Below are positions 1-5,421 of a DNA stretch of 10,672 nt, one piece after another. Numbering within the stretch: position 1 is the stretch's first letter; each line of letters starts with the position of its first letter. The DNA is taken from positions 1-10,672 of the forward strand of contig JAISEW010000172.1 of NCBI GenBank assembly GCA_031263945.1, in the 5' to 3' direction. Under the pieces are notes generated by a model that was not told the origin of the DNA, searched no databases, and saw only the letters and a list, made by a program, of their open reading frames with translations. The stretch comes from Gracilibacteraceae bacterium (GTDB taxonomy: Bacteria; Bacillota; Desulfitobacteriia; Desulfitobacteriales; Syntrophobotulaceae). The translations under genes and the position numbers were made by a program.

Positions 1-420
1 AAGGACGGGGCGCCCGCCATCGGGAAATGGCCGGGGCTTTCCTGCGCGGCTATAGCGCTGCTGATGGTCGCGGCGCTGTTTACCGGCACGGTATATGCCG
101 GCTCGCTGGGGATACCCGGAGAACTGTACAGCAAAATTCTTTCGCTCATGCTGGGCGCCGCTTTCCTGTTTTCGGCCCTGCTGGCGGTCTGGCTCATTTA
201 CCGCGGCGGGCGGGGCGTGGACCGTTTTGCCGCGTTTTCCCATGTTTTGGGATTATCCTGCCTGGCCATGAATGTCATGTTTGCCTGTTCGCATATGAAT
301 TTACGAGAGAACTTCCTGCTGGAAATAGGAAAAAGCGCGGTCGTTTATCTGGCGGCTGGCGCCATCGGTATGCGTTTCGCGAAAAACTATAGATTGGATC
401 CCGGGCGGAGCCCGGAATGA
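1..420 (+). CDS. Partial integral membrane protein, 3' end only, function unknown
   Basis: The reading frame is open from the first base and ends at TGA 418-420. I do not recognise the family. The first in-window ATG (64-66) falls inside a hydrophobic stretch that already begins near base 40, so the true start is probably left of the window. The visible part (about 139 residues) looks like four membrane segments: one spanning the ATG at 64, one at about bases 139-207, one at about 238-297 and one at about 325-378. Short charged or basic loops separate them (RGGRGVDR between the second and third). No catalytic motif is visible. The last eight residues (LDPGRSPE) and the stop are encoded by a palindromic repeat starting near base 392, so the native C-terminus was probably different. 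It is separated from nadK by 247 bases and a strong promoter, so it is likely a separate transcription unit. Confidence 0.6.
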   Translation, partial: KDGAPAIGKWPGLSCAAIALLMVAALFTGTVYAGSLGIPGELYSKILSLMLGAAFLFSALLAVWLIYRGGRGVDRFAAFSHVLGLSCLAMNVMFACSHMNLRENFLLEIGKSAVVYLAAGAIGMRFAKNYRLDPGRSPE

Positions 421-424
421 CGGG
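392..424. repeat. Palindromic dispersed-type repeat overlapping the upstream stop codon
   Basis: CCGGGC (401-406) pairs with GCCCGG (410-415) around a 3-base loop, with partial extension outwards (A398-T418, T399-A417, one mismatch). It is followed by AATGACGGG. The layout, GATCCCGGGC, short loop, GCCCGGAATGACGGG, resembles small dispersed palindromes that are common in many bacterial genomes and give reverse-strand peptides of the IPGSARDP type. The first membrane gene reads into it and stops at its TGA. The ending AATGACGGG recurs at 573-581, and a longer match lies at 6901-6920. Confidence 0.6.
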
Positions 425-429
425 AGGGG

Positions 430-452
430 GCGCCGGGCGGGATCCTCGGCGC
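430..452. repeat. Short GC-rich inverted repeat
   Basis: GCGCCG (430-435) is the reverse complement of CGGCGC (447-452), leaving an 11-base loop. It directly follows the palindrome at 392-424 and may be part of the same composite element. No T-run follows, so it does not look like an intrinsic terminator. Confidence 0.35.
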
Positions 453-474
453 TCCGCCGCTTGACCCAATACTC

Positions 475-499
475 GGGACGGGCAGGGCAAGCCCGTCCC
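475..499. repeat. Inverted repeat GGGACGGGC / GCCCGTCCC
   Basis: A perfect 9-bp stem pairs 475-483 with 491-499 around a 7-base loop. The same GGGACGGG / CCCGTCCC arms recur at 533-554, so this is a family of hairpins and not a single terminator. No T-tract follows either arm. It could act as a weak RNA structure at the end of the upstream transcript or be a non-coding dispersed repeat. Confidence 0.6.
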
Positions 500-532
500 C
501 TCCGAATTCGCGTGTACAGCATCGTTCCCGTA

Positions 533-554
533 AGGGACGGGTAAACCCGTCCCT
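533..554. repeat. Second GGGACGGG / CCCGTCCC hairpin
   Basis: AGGGACGGG (533-541) pairs with CCCGTCCCT (546-554) around the 4-base loop TAAA, a 9-bp perfect stem. The eight-base arm core is identical to the hairpin at 475-499 but the loop differs. This fits a mobile or amplified palindromic unit under selection for its stem. Confidence 0.6.
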
Positions 555-581
555 ATTCCGGCATGAAGCCGAAATGACGGG
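555..581. repeat. Third palindrome type, ATTCCGGC / GCCGAAAT followed by GACGGG
   Basis: ATTCCGGC (555-562) pairs with GCCGAAAT (568-575) with one C-A mismatch around a 5-base loop. It ends in AATGACGGG (573-581), the same nine bases that end the element at 392-424. It abuts the preceding hairpin with no gap, as though repeat units were joined end to end. Confidence 0.5.
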
Positions 582-608
582 GGAAGTCGCCCGCGTTTCC
601 GATCCTTC

Positions 609-637
609 TTGAAATATGGCGCGCTATGATATATAAT
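609..637 (+). promoter_or_regulatory. Near-consensus sigma-A promoter for nadK-recN
   Basis: A -35 box TTGAAA (609-614) and a perfect -10 box TATAAT (632-637) are separated by exactly 17 bases. The predicted transcription start, near 644, leaves a leader of about 24 bases before the nadK ATG. It lies just downstream of the repeat cluster. The match is good enough that a housekeeping promoter is the simplest reading. Confidence 0.75.
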
Positions 638-656
638 GGAAACCATACTTCCTGAC

Positions 657-661
657 GGAGG
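657..661 (+). promoter_or_regulatory. Ribosome binding site of nadK
   Basis: GGAGG sits six bases upstream of ATG 668-670, an ideal spacing, and fixes that ATG as the start. Confidence 0.75.
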
Positions 662-667
662 CGAAAC

Positions 668-1471
668 ATGGACAAAAAAGTCGGGTTTTGGGTCAACCCT
701 CACCGCGTCGGTGATTTATCCAAGCTCGATTCGATCAGGGCATGGTTTGCGGAGCGCGGCTGGCAAACGCTGCCGGAGTGGCGGGGCGGCCGGCCGGATA
801 AAATCGACTTCCTGCTCTCGTTTGGCGGGGACGGCACTTTTCTGGAAGCGGCGCGCGAAGCGGCGTCTTATGATATCCCGGTGCTGGGCGTCAATTACGG
901 AAAACTCGGCTTCCTTTGCGAAGTGGAGCAGGACGGCGTTATCGCCGCGCTGGAAAAAATACTGCGCCGCGAGTTTGTGATCGAACAGCGGCTGATGCTG
1001 CAGGCCGGCCTTGACCGTCCGGACGGCCGCCGCTATTTTGCCTTGAACGACGTCGTGTTCAACCGCGACTTGCGCGAATCCACGGTAAAATTCCAGGTGC
1101 GCCTGTCGGGAGAAGCCATTGCCGGCCCGCCCGGCGACGGCCTGATCGTCGCGACCCCGACCGGTTCCACCGCCTATTCCCTTTCCGCCGGCGGCCCGGT
1201 CGTCAGTCCGGATGTGGAAGCTATCTTGATCACCCCGCTGGCGCCGCACGCTCTGTCCTCCCGCCCGATGGTCGTTTCCGCCGGAGAGGAGATAACGGTT
1301 TCCCTGGAAAAAGGCAGCCGCTGTCACGTGACGTTCGACGGAGGCAATCATATCGAACTGGCGCGGGGAGAAACTATCAGCGTCGTCAAAGCGCCGCTGA
1401 AAGCGAAGCTGCTGCGTCTGGAACTCAGGGGCTTCCAGCGGATGGCGCGGGAAAAACTGCGCGACGGATAG
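668..1471 (+). CDS. nadK: NAD kinase (ATP/polyphosphate-dependent NAD+ phosphorylation)
   Basis: This cytosolic enzyme phosphorylates NAD+ to NADP+, the only route to NADP in most bacteria. The 267-residue protein is a normal length for the family. The GGDGT nucleotide-binding motif is at residues 53-57, followed by the usual LGVNYGKLGFL stretch (73-83), the NAD-contacting N127-D128 in ALNDVVFNR, and the long glycine-rich signature GDGLIVATPTGSTAYSLSAG (156-175). The start is supported by GGAGG six bases upstream and a near-consensus promoter. recN follows with an 11-base gap, and its ribosome binding site overlaps the nadK stop, so the two are probably co-transcribed. In many Bacillota argR lies between nadK and recN; it is absent here. 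No key residue is missing. Confidence 0.95.
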   Translation: MDKKVGFWVNPHRVGDLSKLDSIRAWFAERGWQTLPEWRGGRPDKIDFLLSFGGDGTFLEAAREAASYDIPVLGVNYGKLGFLCEVEQDGVIAALEKILRREFVIEQRLMLQAGLDRPDGRRYFALNDVVFNRDLRESTVKFQVRLSGEAIAGPPGDGLIVATPTGSTAYSLSAGGPVVSPDVEAILITPLAPHALSSRPMVVSAGEEITVSLEKGSRCHVTFDGGNHIELARGETISVVKAPLKAKLLRLELRGFQRMAREKLRDG

Positions 1472-1485
1472 GAGGGAGAATTTTG
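1470..1485 (+). promoter_or_regulatory. recN ribosome binding site and TTG start
   Basis: AGGAGG (1470-1475) overlaps the nadK TAG stop and lies seven bases before TTG 1483-1485. The resulting N-terminus, MLTELNIRDF, matches the usual RecN N-terminus, so the non-ATG start is well supported. The overlap suggests translational coupling to nadK. Confidence 0.75.
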
Positions 1486-3165
1486 CTGACGGAGCTGAAT
1501 ATCCGGGATTTCGGCTTAATGGAAAACATACATTTGGAGCTTGAGGGCGGTTTCAGCGTTTTTACCGGCGAGACCGGGGCCGGCAAATCCATGCTGATAG
1601 ACGCTCTCAGTCTCTTGCTGGGCGGACGGGCCAGCGCGGACATCATCCGGCACGGCCGGGAAAAAACAAACGTGGAGGGGATTTTTTCCGCGCTGCCGCC
1701 TCAGACTTCCGCTTTTTTGGCGGAGGAAGGGTATCCCCTCGAAGACGGTCTGTTGTTTCTGGCCCGGGAGATAAACGCCTCCGGCCGGAATATCTGCCGC
1801 GTGCAGGGGCATACAGTCCCGCTTTCCCTCTATAAAACCTTTTGCGCCGATCTGGTGGACATCCACGGGCAGGCGGAACACCAGTCCTTGCTGCGTCCGG
1901 AATACCACCGCGAACTGCTGGATAATTTCGGCGGCGCGGAGCATCTCGGCCTGGTGGCGGCCGTGCGGGAATGCGCGCTGCGCTATCGCGAGCTGGCGGC
2001 TAAAGAGCGCGGCCTGCTGCAATTAGAGGGCGATATCGCCCGGCAGCAGGATTTTCTGCGCTATCAGATCAAGGAAATAGAGAAAGTGGCCCCCGCGGTC
2101 GGTGAGGAGGAAAACCTGGAACAGGAAAAACAACTGTTGGTGAACGAGGAGCGCATCCATTTTTTGGCAGACGAAATATACGCCGCCCTCTATGACGCGC
2201 CGGACCGGCAGGGAGTGACGGCGCTGGATCTCCTGAGCCGCGCGGATAAAGCCCTGTCGGAGCTGAGCGGCATCGACCGGGGTCTGGCGGAGACGGCGGC
2301 AGCCCTAAGCGAACTGTATTTCACTTTGGACGACATCGCGGCCCAGATCCGCTCTTACCGCGGCGGTCTCAGCTTTGAGACGGGCCGGCTTGATATGATA
2401 GAGACCCGGCTCATGTCTTTGCAAAAATTGCGCAAATACGGGGCCACGGCGGCGGAAGTCATAAGGAAAAAAAAGGAAATGAAGGAAAAGCTGGAGGAAC
2501 TGAGTCTGCGCCAGGGGGAAAAAGAATCGCTGCGCCTGAGCAAAAACGACGCCCGCTCCGCTTTCAGCCATCTGGCCGAGGAACTGAGCCTCAAGCGCGG
2601 CATAGTGGCCGATCGCCTGGAAAAAGGGCTGGCCGGGGAGTTTGCCGGTTTGGGCATGGAAGGCGCCCGGGTGGAAGTCATATTTACCCCGGTCGTCGAT
2701 CCGGCGCCGCACGGAGGTGAACAGATCGAGTTTTATTTTTCCGCCAATGTGGGCGAACCCCCCCGACCGCTGGCTAAAATAGCCTCCGGCGGCGAGATGG
2801 CCCGGATCATGCTGGCTTTTAAGAGCCTGCTCGCCCAGGTCGAGACCGTGGACACTTTTGTTTTTGACGAGGTGGACAGCGGCGTGGGCGGCGTCACCGT
2901 GCATAATCTGGCCGAAAAACTGACGCGCATCGCCGCCGCGAAACAGGTGCTGTGCATCACCCACAACGCCCGCGTCGCCGCCTCCGCCTCCGCGCATTAC
3001 GCCATCGCCAAAAACGTGCGGCAGGAGCGGACGATAACCGGCGTGCGCAAATTGACAAAAACGGAGCGCGTCCGGGAAATAGCGCGCATGATGGGCGGCG
3101 ACGAAGCGGCCCGCCGCATGGCGGAGCAGCTGCTGCCACTTGAAGCTGAGGTATTTAAGGAGTGA
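1483..3165 (+). CDS. recN: DNA repair protein RecN (SMC-like ATPase)
   Basis: RecN is an SMC-family ATPase recruited early to DNA double-strand breaks. The 560 residues match the family's usual length. Walker A GETGAGKS is at residues 29-36. A central charged region (about 180-380), rich in Glu, Lys, Arg and Leu, is consistent with the short coiled coil. The ABC signature ASGGEM is at 434-439, Walker B FVFDEVDSGVGG at 459-470, and the switch histidine H494 lies in CITHNARVA. That last motif is unusual: RecN proteins normally read THLPQVA or THLPQIA here. Start is TTG with a strong ribosome binding site. The coding sequence ends in GGAGTGA, which also supplies the ribosome binding site of the next gene. 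In many Bacillota recN is followed by spoIVB and spo0A; here a thioesterase lies between. Confidence 0.95.
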   Translation: MLTELNIRDFGLMENIHLELEGGFSVFTGETGAGKSMLIDALSLLLGGRASADIIRHGREKTNVEGIFSALPPQTSAFLAEEGYPLEDGLLFLAREINASGRNICRVQGHTVPLSLYKTFCADLVDIHGQAEHQSLLRPEYHRELLDNFGGAEHLGLVAAVRECALRYRELAAKERGLLQLEGDIARQQDFLRYQIKEIEKVAPAVGEEENLEQEKQLLVNEERIHFLADEIYAALYDAPDRQGVTALDLLSRADKALSELSGIDRGLAETAAALSELYFTLDDIAAQIRSYRGGLSFETGRLDMIETRLMSLQKLRKYGATAAEVIRKKKEMKEKLEELSLRQGEKESLRLSKNDARSAFSHLAEELSLKRGIVADRLEKGLAGEFAGLGMEGARVEVIFTPVVDPAPHGGEQIEFYFSANVGEPPRPLAKIASGGEMARIMLAFKSLLAQVETVDTFVFDEVDSGVGGVTVHNLAEKLTRIAAAKQVLCITHNARVAASASAHYAIAKNVRQERTITGVRKLTKTERVREIARMMGGDEAARRMAEQLLPLEAEVFKE

Positions 3166-3175
3166 GCGAGAGTTG
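3157..3175 (+). promoter_or_regulatory. Ribosome binding site and TTG start deciding the thioesterase N-terminus
   Basis: AAGGAG (3157-3162) ends right at the recN TGA stop (3163-3165), and an in-frame TTG follows at 3173-3175 with 10-base spacing. A second in-frame TTG at 3140 has no ribosome binding site at a usable distance (GGAG lies 13 bases away). The 3173 start gives a 7-base gap after recN; the 3140 start would overlap recN by 26 bases. Confidence 0.55.
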
Positions 3176-3925
3176 GAACAAAATCCTTTAAGCCAGTTCG
3201 CGGAATGGACGACCATCGGCGGCTATGACGTCGATGTGCGCGGACGCTGGAAAACGGCCGCTATTTTGCGCCAGATGAGCCTGACCGCTCAAAACCATTG
3301 TCAGATAGTCGATCCGGACAATATCGTGTTTACGCGTTACGGCATGTTTTGGGTGCTGATGCGGGCGAAGGTGGAACTCGGCCGCAGCCCGGCGGAAGGG
3401 GAAAAAGTGGAGGTGCTGACGAAGGCCAGCGCGGAAAAAGGGCGCGTTTTCAACCGGCTTTTCCTTTTTCGAACAGAAAAAGGCGAACAAATCGGCGCGG
3501 CCTCGACGATATGGCTGCTGCTCAACATGACGACGCGATCGATCGGCCGGCTGCCGGATGATTCCGGCCTCACGCGTTATGTGGCCTCGGAGTTTTCCTG
3601 GCCTACCGCCGAGCCGCGATCCATCCGCTGCAACCTGCCCGTGACGGAGACCCAGACGCGCCGGGTCCGGTATTCCGATCTGGATATGAACCGCCATATG
3701 AACAACGCGCGCTACATGGAATGGGTGGTGGATCTCCTGGGGCTGCCCCGGCTGCAGGCGGCGTTCCTGCGGGAATTCCAGATCAATTATTTGAAAGAAG
3801 CGACCTGGGGCATGGATATAGAGACGACTTTGATGGAAAAGGGCGAAGATTTTTGCGTGCGCGGCAAAGACCTGGCCGGCGGAGCGGTGCTTTTTGAGGC
3901 TTGCGGGAAGCTGACACCCGAATGA
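3173..3925 (+). CDS. Acyl-ACP thioesterase, FatA/FatB-like double hotdog
   Basis: Enzymes of this family hydrolyse acyl-ACP to free fatty acid and ACP, ending fatty acid elongation in the cytosol. From TTG 3173 the protein is 250 residues, typical for bacterial members. An N-terminal hotdog (about 10-130) begins with GGYDVDVRGRWKTAAI, and a C-terminal hotdog (about 160-250) begins with VRYSDLDMNRHMNNARYMEW. The C-terminal motif matches the plant FatB DxNxH catalytic motif: D171, N173 and H175, with E209 in NYLKEA placed 36 residues after the Asn, as in FatB. The Cys after that Glu in plant enzymes is Ala here. There is no transit or signal peptide. Chain-length preference cannot be read from sequence. 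It is tightly spaced after recN and probably co-transcribed. An alternative TTG start at 3140 would add 11 residues. Confidence 0.85.
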   Translation: MEQNPLSQFAEWTTIGGYDVDVRGRWKTAAILRQMSLTAQNHCQIVDPDNIVFTRYGMFWVLMRAKVELGRSPAEGEKVEVLTKASAEKGRVFNRLFLFRTEKGEQIGAASTIWLLLNMTTRSIGRLPDDSGLTRYVASEFSWPTAEPRSIRCNLPVTETQTRRVRYSDLDMNRHMNNARYMEWVVDLLGLPRLQAAFLREFQINYLKEATWGMDIETTLMEKGEDFCVRGKDLAGGAVLFEACGKLTPE

Positions 3926-3942
3926 TGATTTTCTTTCCGGCG

Positions 3943-3987
3943 GCAGGAATTTATGGCTTGTCAGTCGAAAAACAGAAAACATATAAT
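3943..3987 (+). promoter_or_regulatory. Composite spo0A promoter: sigma-A box pair overlapping a sigma-H-like pair and a 0A-box-like site
   Basis: TTGTCA (3958-3963) and a perfect TATAAT (3982-3987) are 18 bases apart, a good sigma-A promoter. Overlapping it, GCAGGAATT (3943-3951) matches the Bacillus sigma-H -35 consensus RnAGGAWWW at every position. Twelve bases later GTCGAAAAA (3964-3972) matches the -10 consensus RnnGAATWW at eight of nine positions. AGTCGAA (3963-3969) matches the Spo0A box TGTCGAA at six of seven. In B. subtilis spo0A has sigma-A and sigma-H promoters and is autoregulated, so the arrangement is biologically sensible, but assignment here rests on consensus matching alone. 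Confidence 0.55.
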
Positions 3988-4003
3988 TAAGTTCCTGTAG
4001 AAT

Positions 4004-4008
4004 AGGAG
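4004..4008 (+). promoter_or_regulatory. Ribosome binding site of spo0A
   Basis: AGGAG lies six bases before GTG 4015-4017. This supports the GTG start, which gives the expected N-terminus with the acidic pair D11-D12. Confidence 0.7.
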
Positions 4009-4014
4009 AGAAAC

Positions 4015-4812
4015 GTGCAGGGGATAATCAGCGTCGTTCTGGCGGATGATAACAGGGAATTAGTGAATATGCTCCAGGAATATATAGAAAGTCAGGCGGA
4101 TATGCGTCTGGCGGGCAAAGCGTATAACGGCAACGACGCCCTTACGCTGATCGAGATAGAAAAACCGGACGTGGTCATTCTGGATATGATCATGCCGCAT
4201 ATGGACGGTCTCGGCGTGCTGGAGCGCCTGACCGAGCTGGGCCTGAAGCCGCGGGTCATCGTCCTGACCTCGTTCGGGCAGGAAACCATGACGCAAAGAG
4301 CCGTGCAAATGGGAGCGGATTATTATATATTAAAACCCTTTGATTTGGAGACGCTGGGAAAACGGATCCGCCAGCTGACCGACCCCGCCGGCGAGGAGAC
4401 GGCGCTTTTGCGGCGCCAGCTGCGGAGCCTTGAGTCGGAAGCGGAAACGGAAAAAGAAAAAATCGACGCCCGCAATTTGGACATGGAAGCGACCAAGATG
4501 ATCCAATTTATGGGTGTGCCGGCGCACGTCAAAGGATACCAGTATCTGCGCGACGCGATCGTCGCCGTAGCAAAAAACATGAATTTGCTCAGCGGCGTGA
4601 CCAAGGAACTCTACCCGATGATCGCCAAACAGTACGGCACGACGCCCAGCCGCGTGGAACGCGCCATCCGCCACGCGATCGAACTGGCCTGGGACAGAGG
4701 AAACTCGGATTTTCTCAATCGGTTTTTTGGCTATACGCTGAATTTTGAGCGGGGAAAACCGACCAATTCGGAATTTATCGCCATGGTAGCGGATAAAATG
4801 CGCGTCATTTAA
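4015..4812 (+). CDS. spo0A: Sporulation master regulator Spo0A
   Basis: Spo0A is a response regulator that, when phosphorylated, dimerises and binds 0A boxes to start sporulation and related stationary-phase programmes. The 265-residue length is typical. The receiver domain (about 4-122) has the acidic pocket D11-D12, the phospho-acceptor D57 (VILDMIMP), switch T85 and K107 (LKPFD). A charged linker (about 125-158) is rich in Glu, Lys and Arg. The Spo0A-specific DNA-binding domain (about 160-265) contains the recognition helix TPSRVERAIRHAIE (210-223) and the conserved GKPTNSEFIAMVADKMR near the C-terminus. All functional residues are present, so the protein should be active. It has its own promoter region upstream and a downstream pduL only 27 bases away. 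spoIVB, the common upstream neighbour, is missing from this locus. Confidence 0.97.
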   Translation: MQGIISVVLADDNRELVNMLQEYIESQADMRLAGKAYNGNDALTLIEIEKPDVVILDMIMPHMDGLGVLERLTELGLKPRVIVLTSFGQETMTQRAVQMGADYYILKPFDLETLGKRIRQLTDPAGEETALLRRQLRSLESEAETEKEKIDARNLDMEATKMIQFMGVPAHVKGYQYLRDAIVAVAKNMNLLSGVTKELYPMIAKQYGTTPSRVERAIRHAIELAWDRGNSDFLNRFFGYTLNFERGKPTNSEFIAMVADKMRVI

Positions 4813-4822
4813 GATGTTTTAC

Positions 4823-4830
4823 AAGGAGGA
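4823..4830 (+). promoter_or_regulatory. Strong ribosome binding site of the phosphotransacylase gene
   Basis: AAGGAGGA, with GGAGG ten bases before ATG 4840. No promoter-like pair is visible in the 27-base gap after spo0A, so the gene is probably translated from the spo0A transcript. Confidence 0.65.
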
Positions 4831-4839
4831 TTTTCTTCC

Positions 4840-5421
4840 ATGCGTTCTTTTTTGGTCAATATTGGGGTGTCCAATAAACATCTGCATCTTTCGGCGGCTG
4901 ATTTGGCCGCGCTCTTCGGCGCGGAACACCGGCTGACTAAGACGAAAGATTTGAGTCAGCCGGGGCAGTTCGCCTGCGCGGAAACAGTGACTTTGATCGG
5001 GCCCAAAGGCACGCTGCCGAATATACGTGTTCTGGGGCCCGTGCGTGACGAGACCCAGGTGGAACTCGCGCAAACCGACGCGGTGCGGATCGGGGTGAGG
5101 GCGGAGCTGCGTGATTCCGGCAATCTGGCCGGCACGGAAGGCTTGACGCTCGAAGGCCCCGGCGGCAGCCGCGTCACGATCCCGCGCGGTGTGATATGCG
5201 CCCAGCGCCATCTGCACATCACGCCGCCGGAAGCGGCGGAGCACGGTCTCCGGGACCAGCAGATAGTTAAGGCCAAGGTGGACGGACCGAGAGGCGGCGT
5301 GCTGGAGCAGGTGCTTGTGCGCGTCCGCGGCGATTTCGCTTTGGATTTTCATATCGATACGGATGAGGCCAACGGTCTCGGCGCCAAAAACGGCGACACG
5401 GCGACCATCATCATTGACTGA
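4840..5421 (+). CDS. pduL: PduL-type phosphate acyltransferase (acetyl/propanoyl-CoA + Pi to acyl phosphate + CoA)
   Basis: PduL-family enzymes interconvert acyl-CoA and acyl phosphate using two zinc ions and are unrelated to Pta. The 193-residue protein contains the two HxH motifs, H14/H16 (SNKHLHLS) and H124/H126 (CAQRHLHIT), plus E75 (TQVE) and H171 (DFHIDTDEAN). Their spacing matches the six metal-binding residues of characterised PduL. Other family stretches are DLSQPGQFA (37-45), NIRVLGPVR (61-69) and RDSGNLAGT (91-99). The N-terminus starts directly at the first beta-barrel, with no amphipathic microcompartment-targeting peptide, and no shell genes are nearby. A housekeeping, cytosolic role in acetate/acetyl phosphate metabolism is therefore more likely than a microcompartment role. 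Acetyl versus propanoyl preference is not visible. Its stop overlaps the lspA start. Confidence 0.9.
   Translation: MRSFLVNIGVSNKHLHLSAADLAALFGAEHRLTKTKDLSQPGQFACAETVTLIGPKGTLPNIRVLGPVRDETQVELAQTDAVRIGVRAELRDSGNLAGTEGLTLEGPGGSRVTIPRGVICAQRHLHITPPEAAEHGLRDQQIVKAKVDGPRGGVLEQVLVRVRGDFALDFHIDTDEANGLGAKNGDTATIIID

Noticed and set aside
475..554. Hairpins as Rho-independent terminators of the first gene
   Set aside because: The stems are strong but no run of T follows on either strand, and the arms are repeated, which fits dispersed repeats better.
275..703. Minus-strand frame across the repeat-rich gap
   Set aside because: Its peptide (for example IPGSARDP) is the translation of the palindromic repeats and it runs into the nadK start and promoter. 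No ribosome binding site or domain supports it.
2305..3216. Long open frame on the minus strand (303 codons) opposite recN
   Set aside because: It is fully antisense to a confident RecN coding region, has His/Gln/Arg/Ala-rich low-complexity composition typical of shadow frames in GC-rich DNA, and shows no recognisable domain.
4840..5421. Part of a propanediol-utilisation microcompartment operon
   Set aside because: No shell, diol dehydratase or aldehyde dehydrogenase genes flank it, and the N-terminus lacks a targeting peptide.
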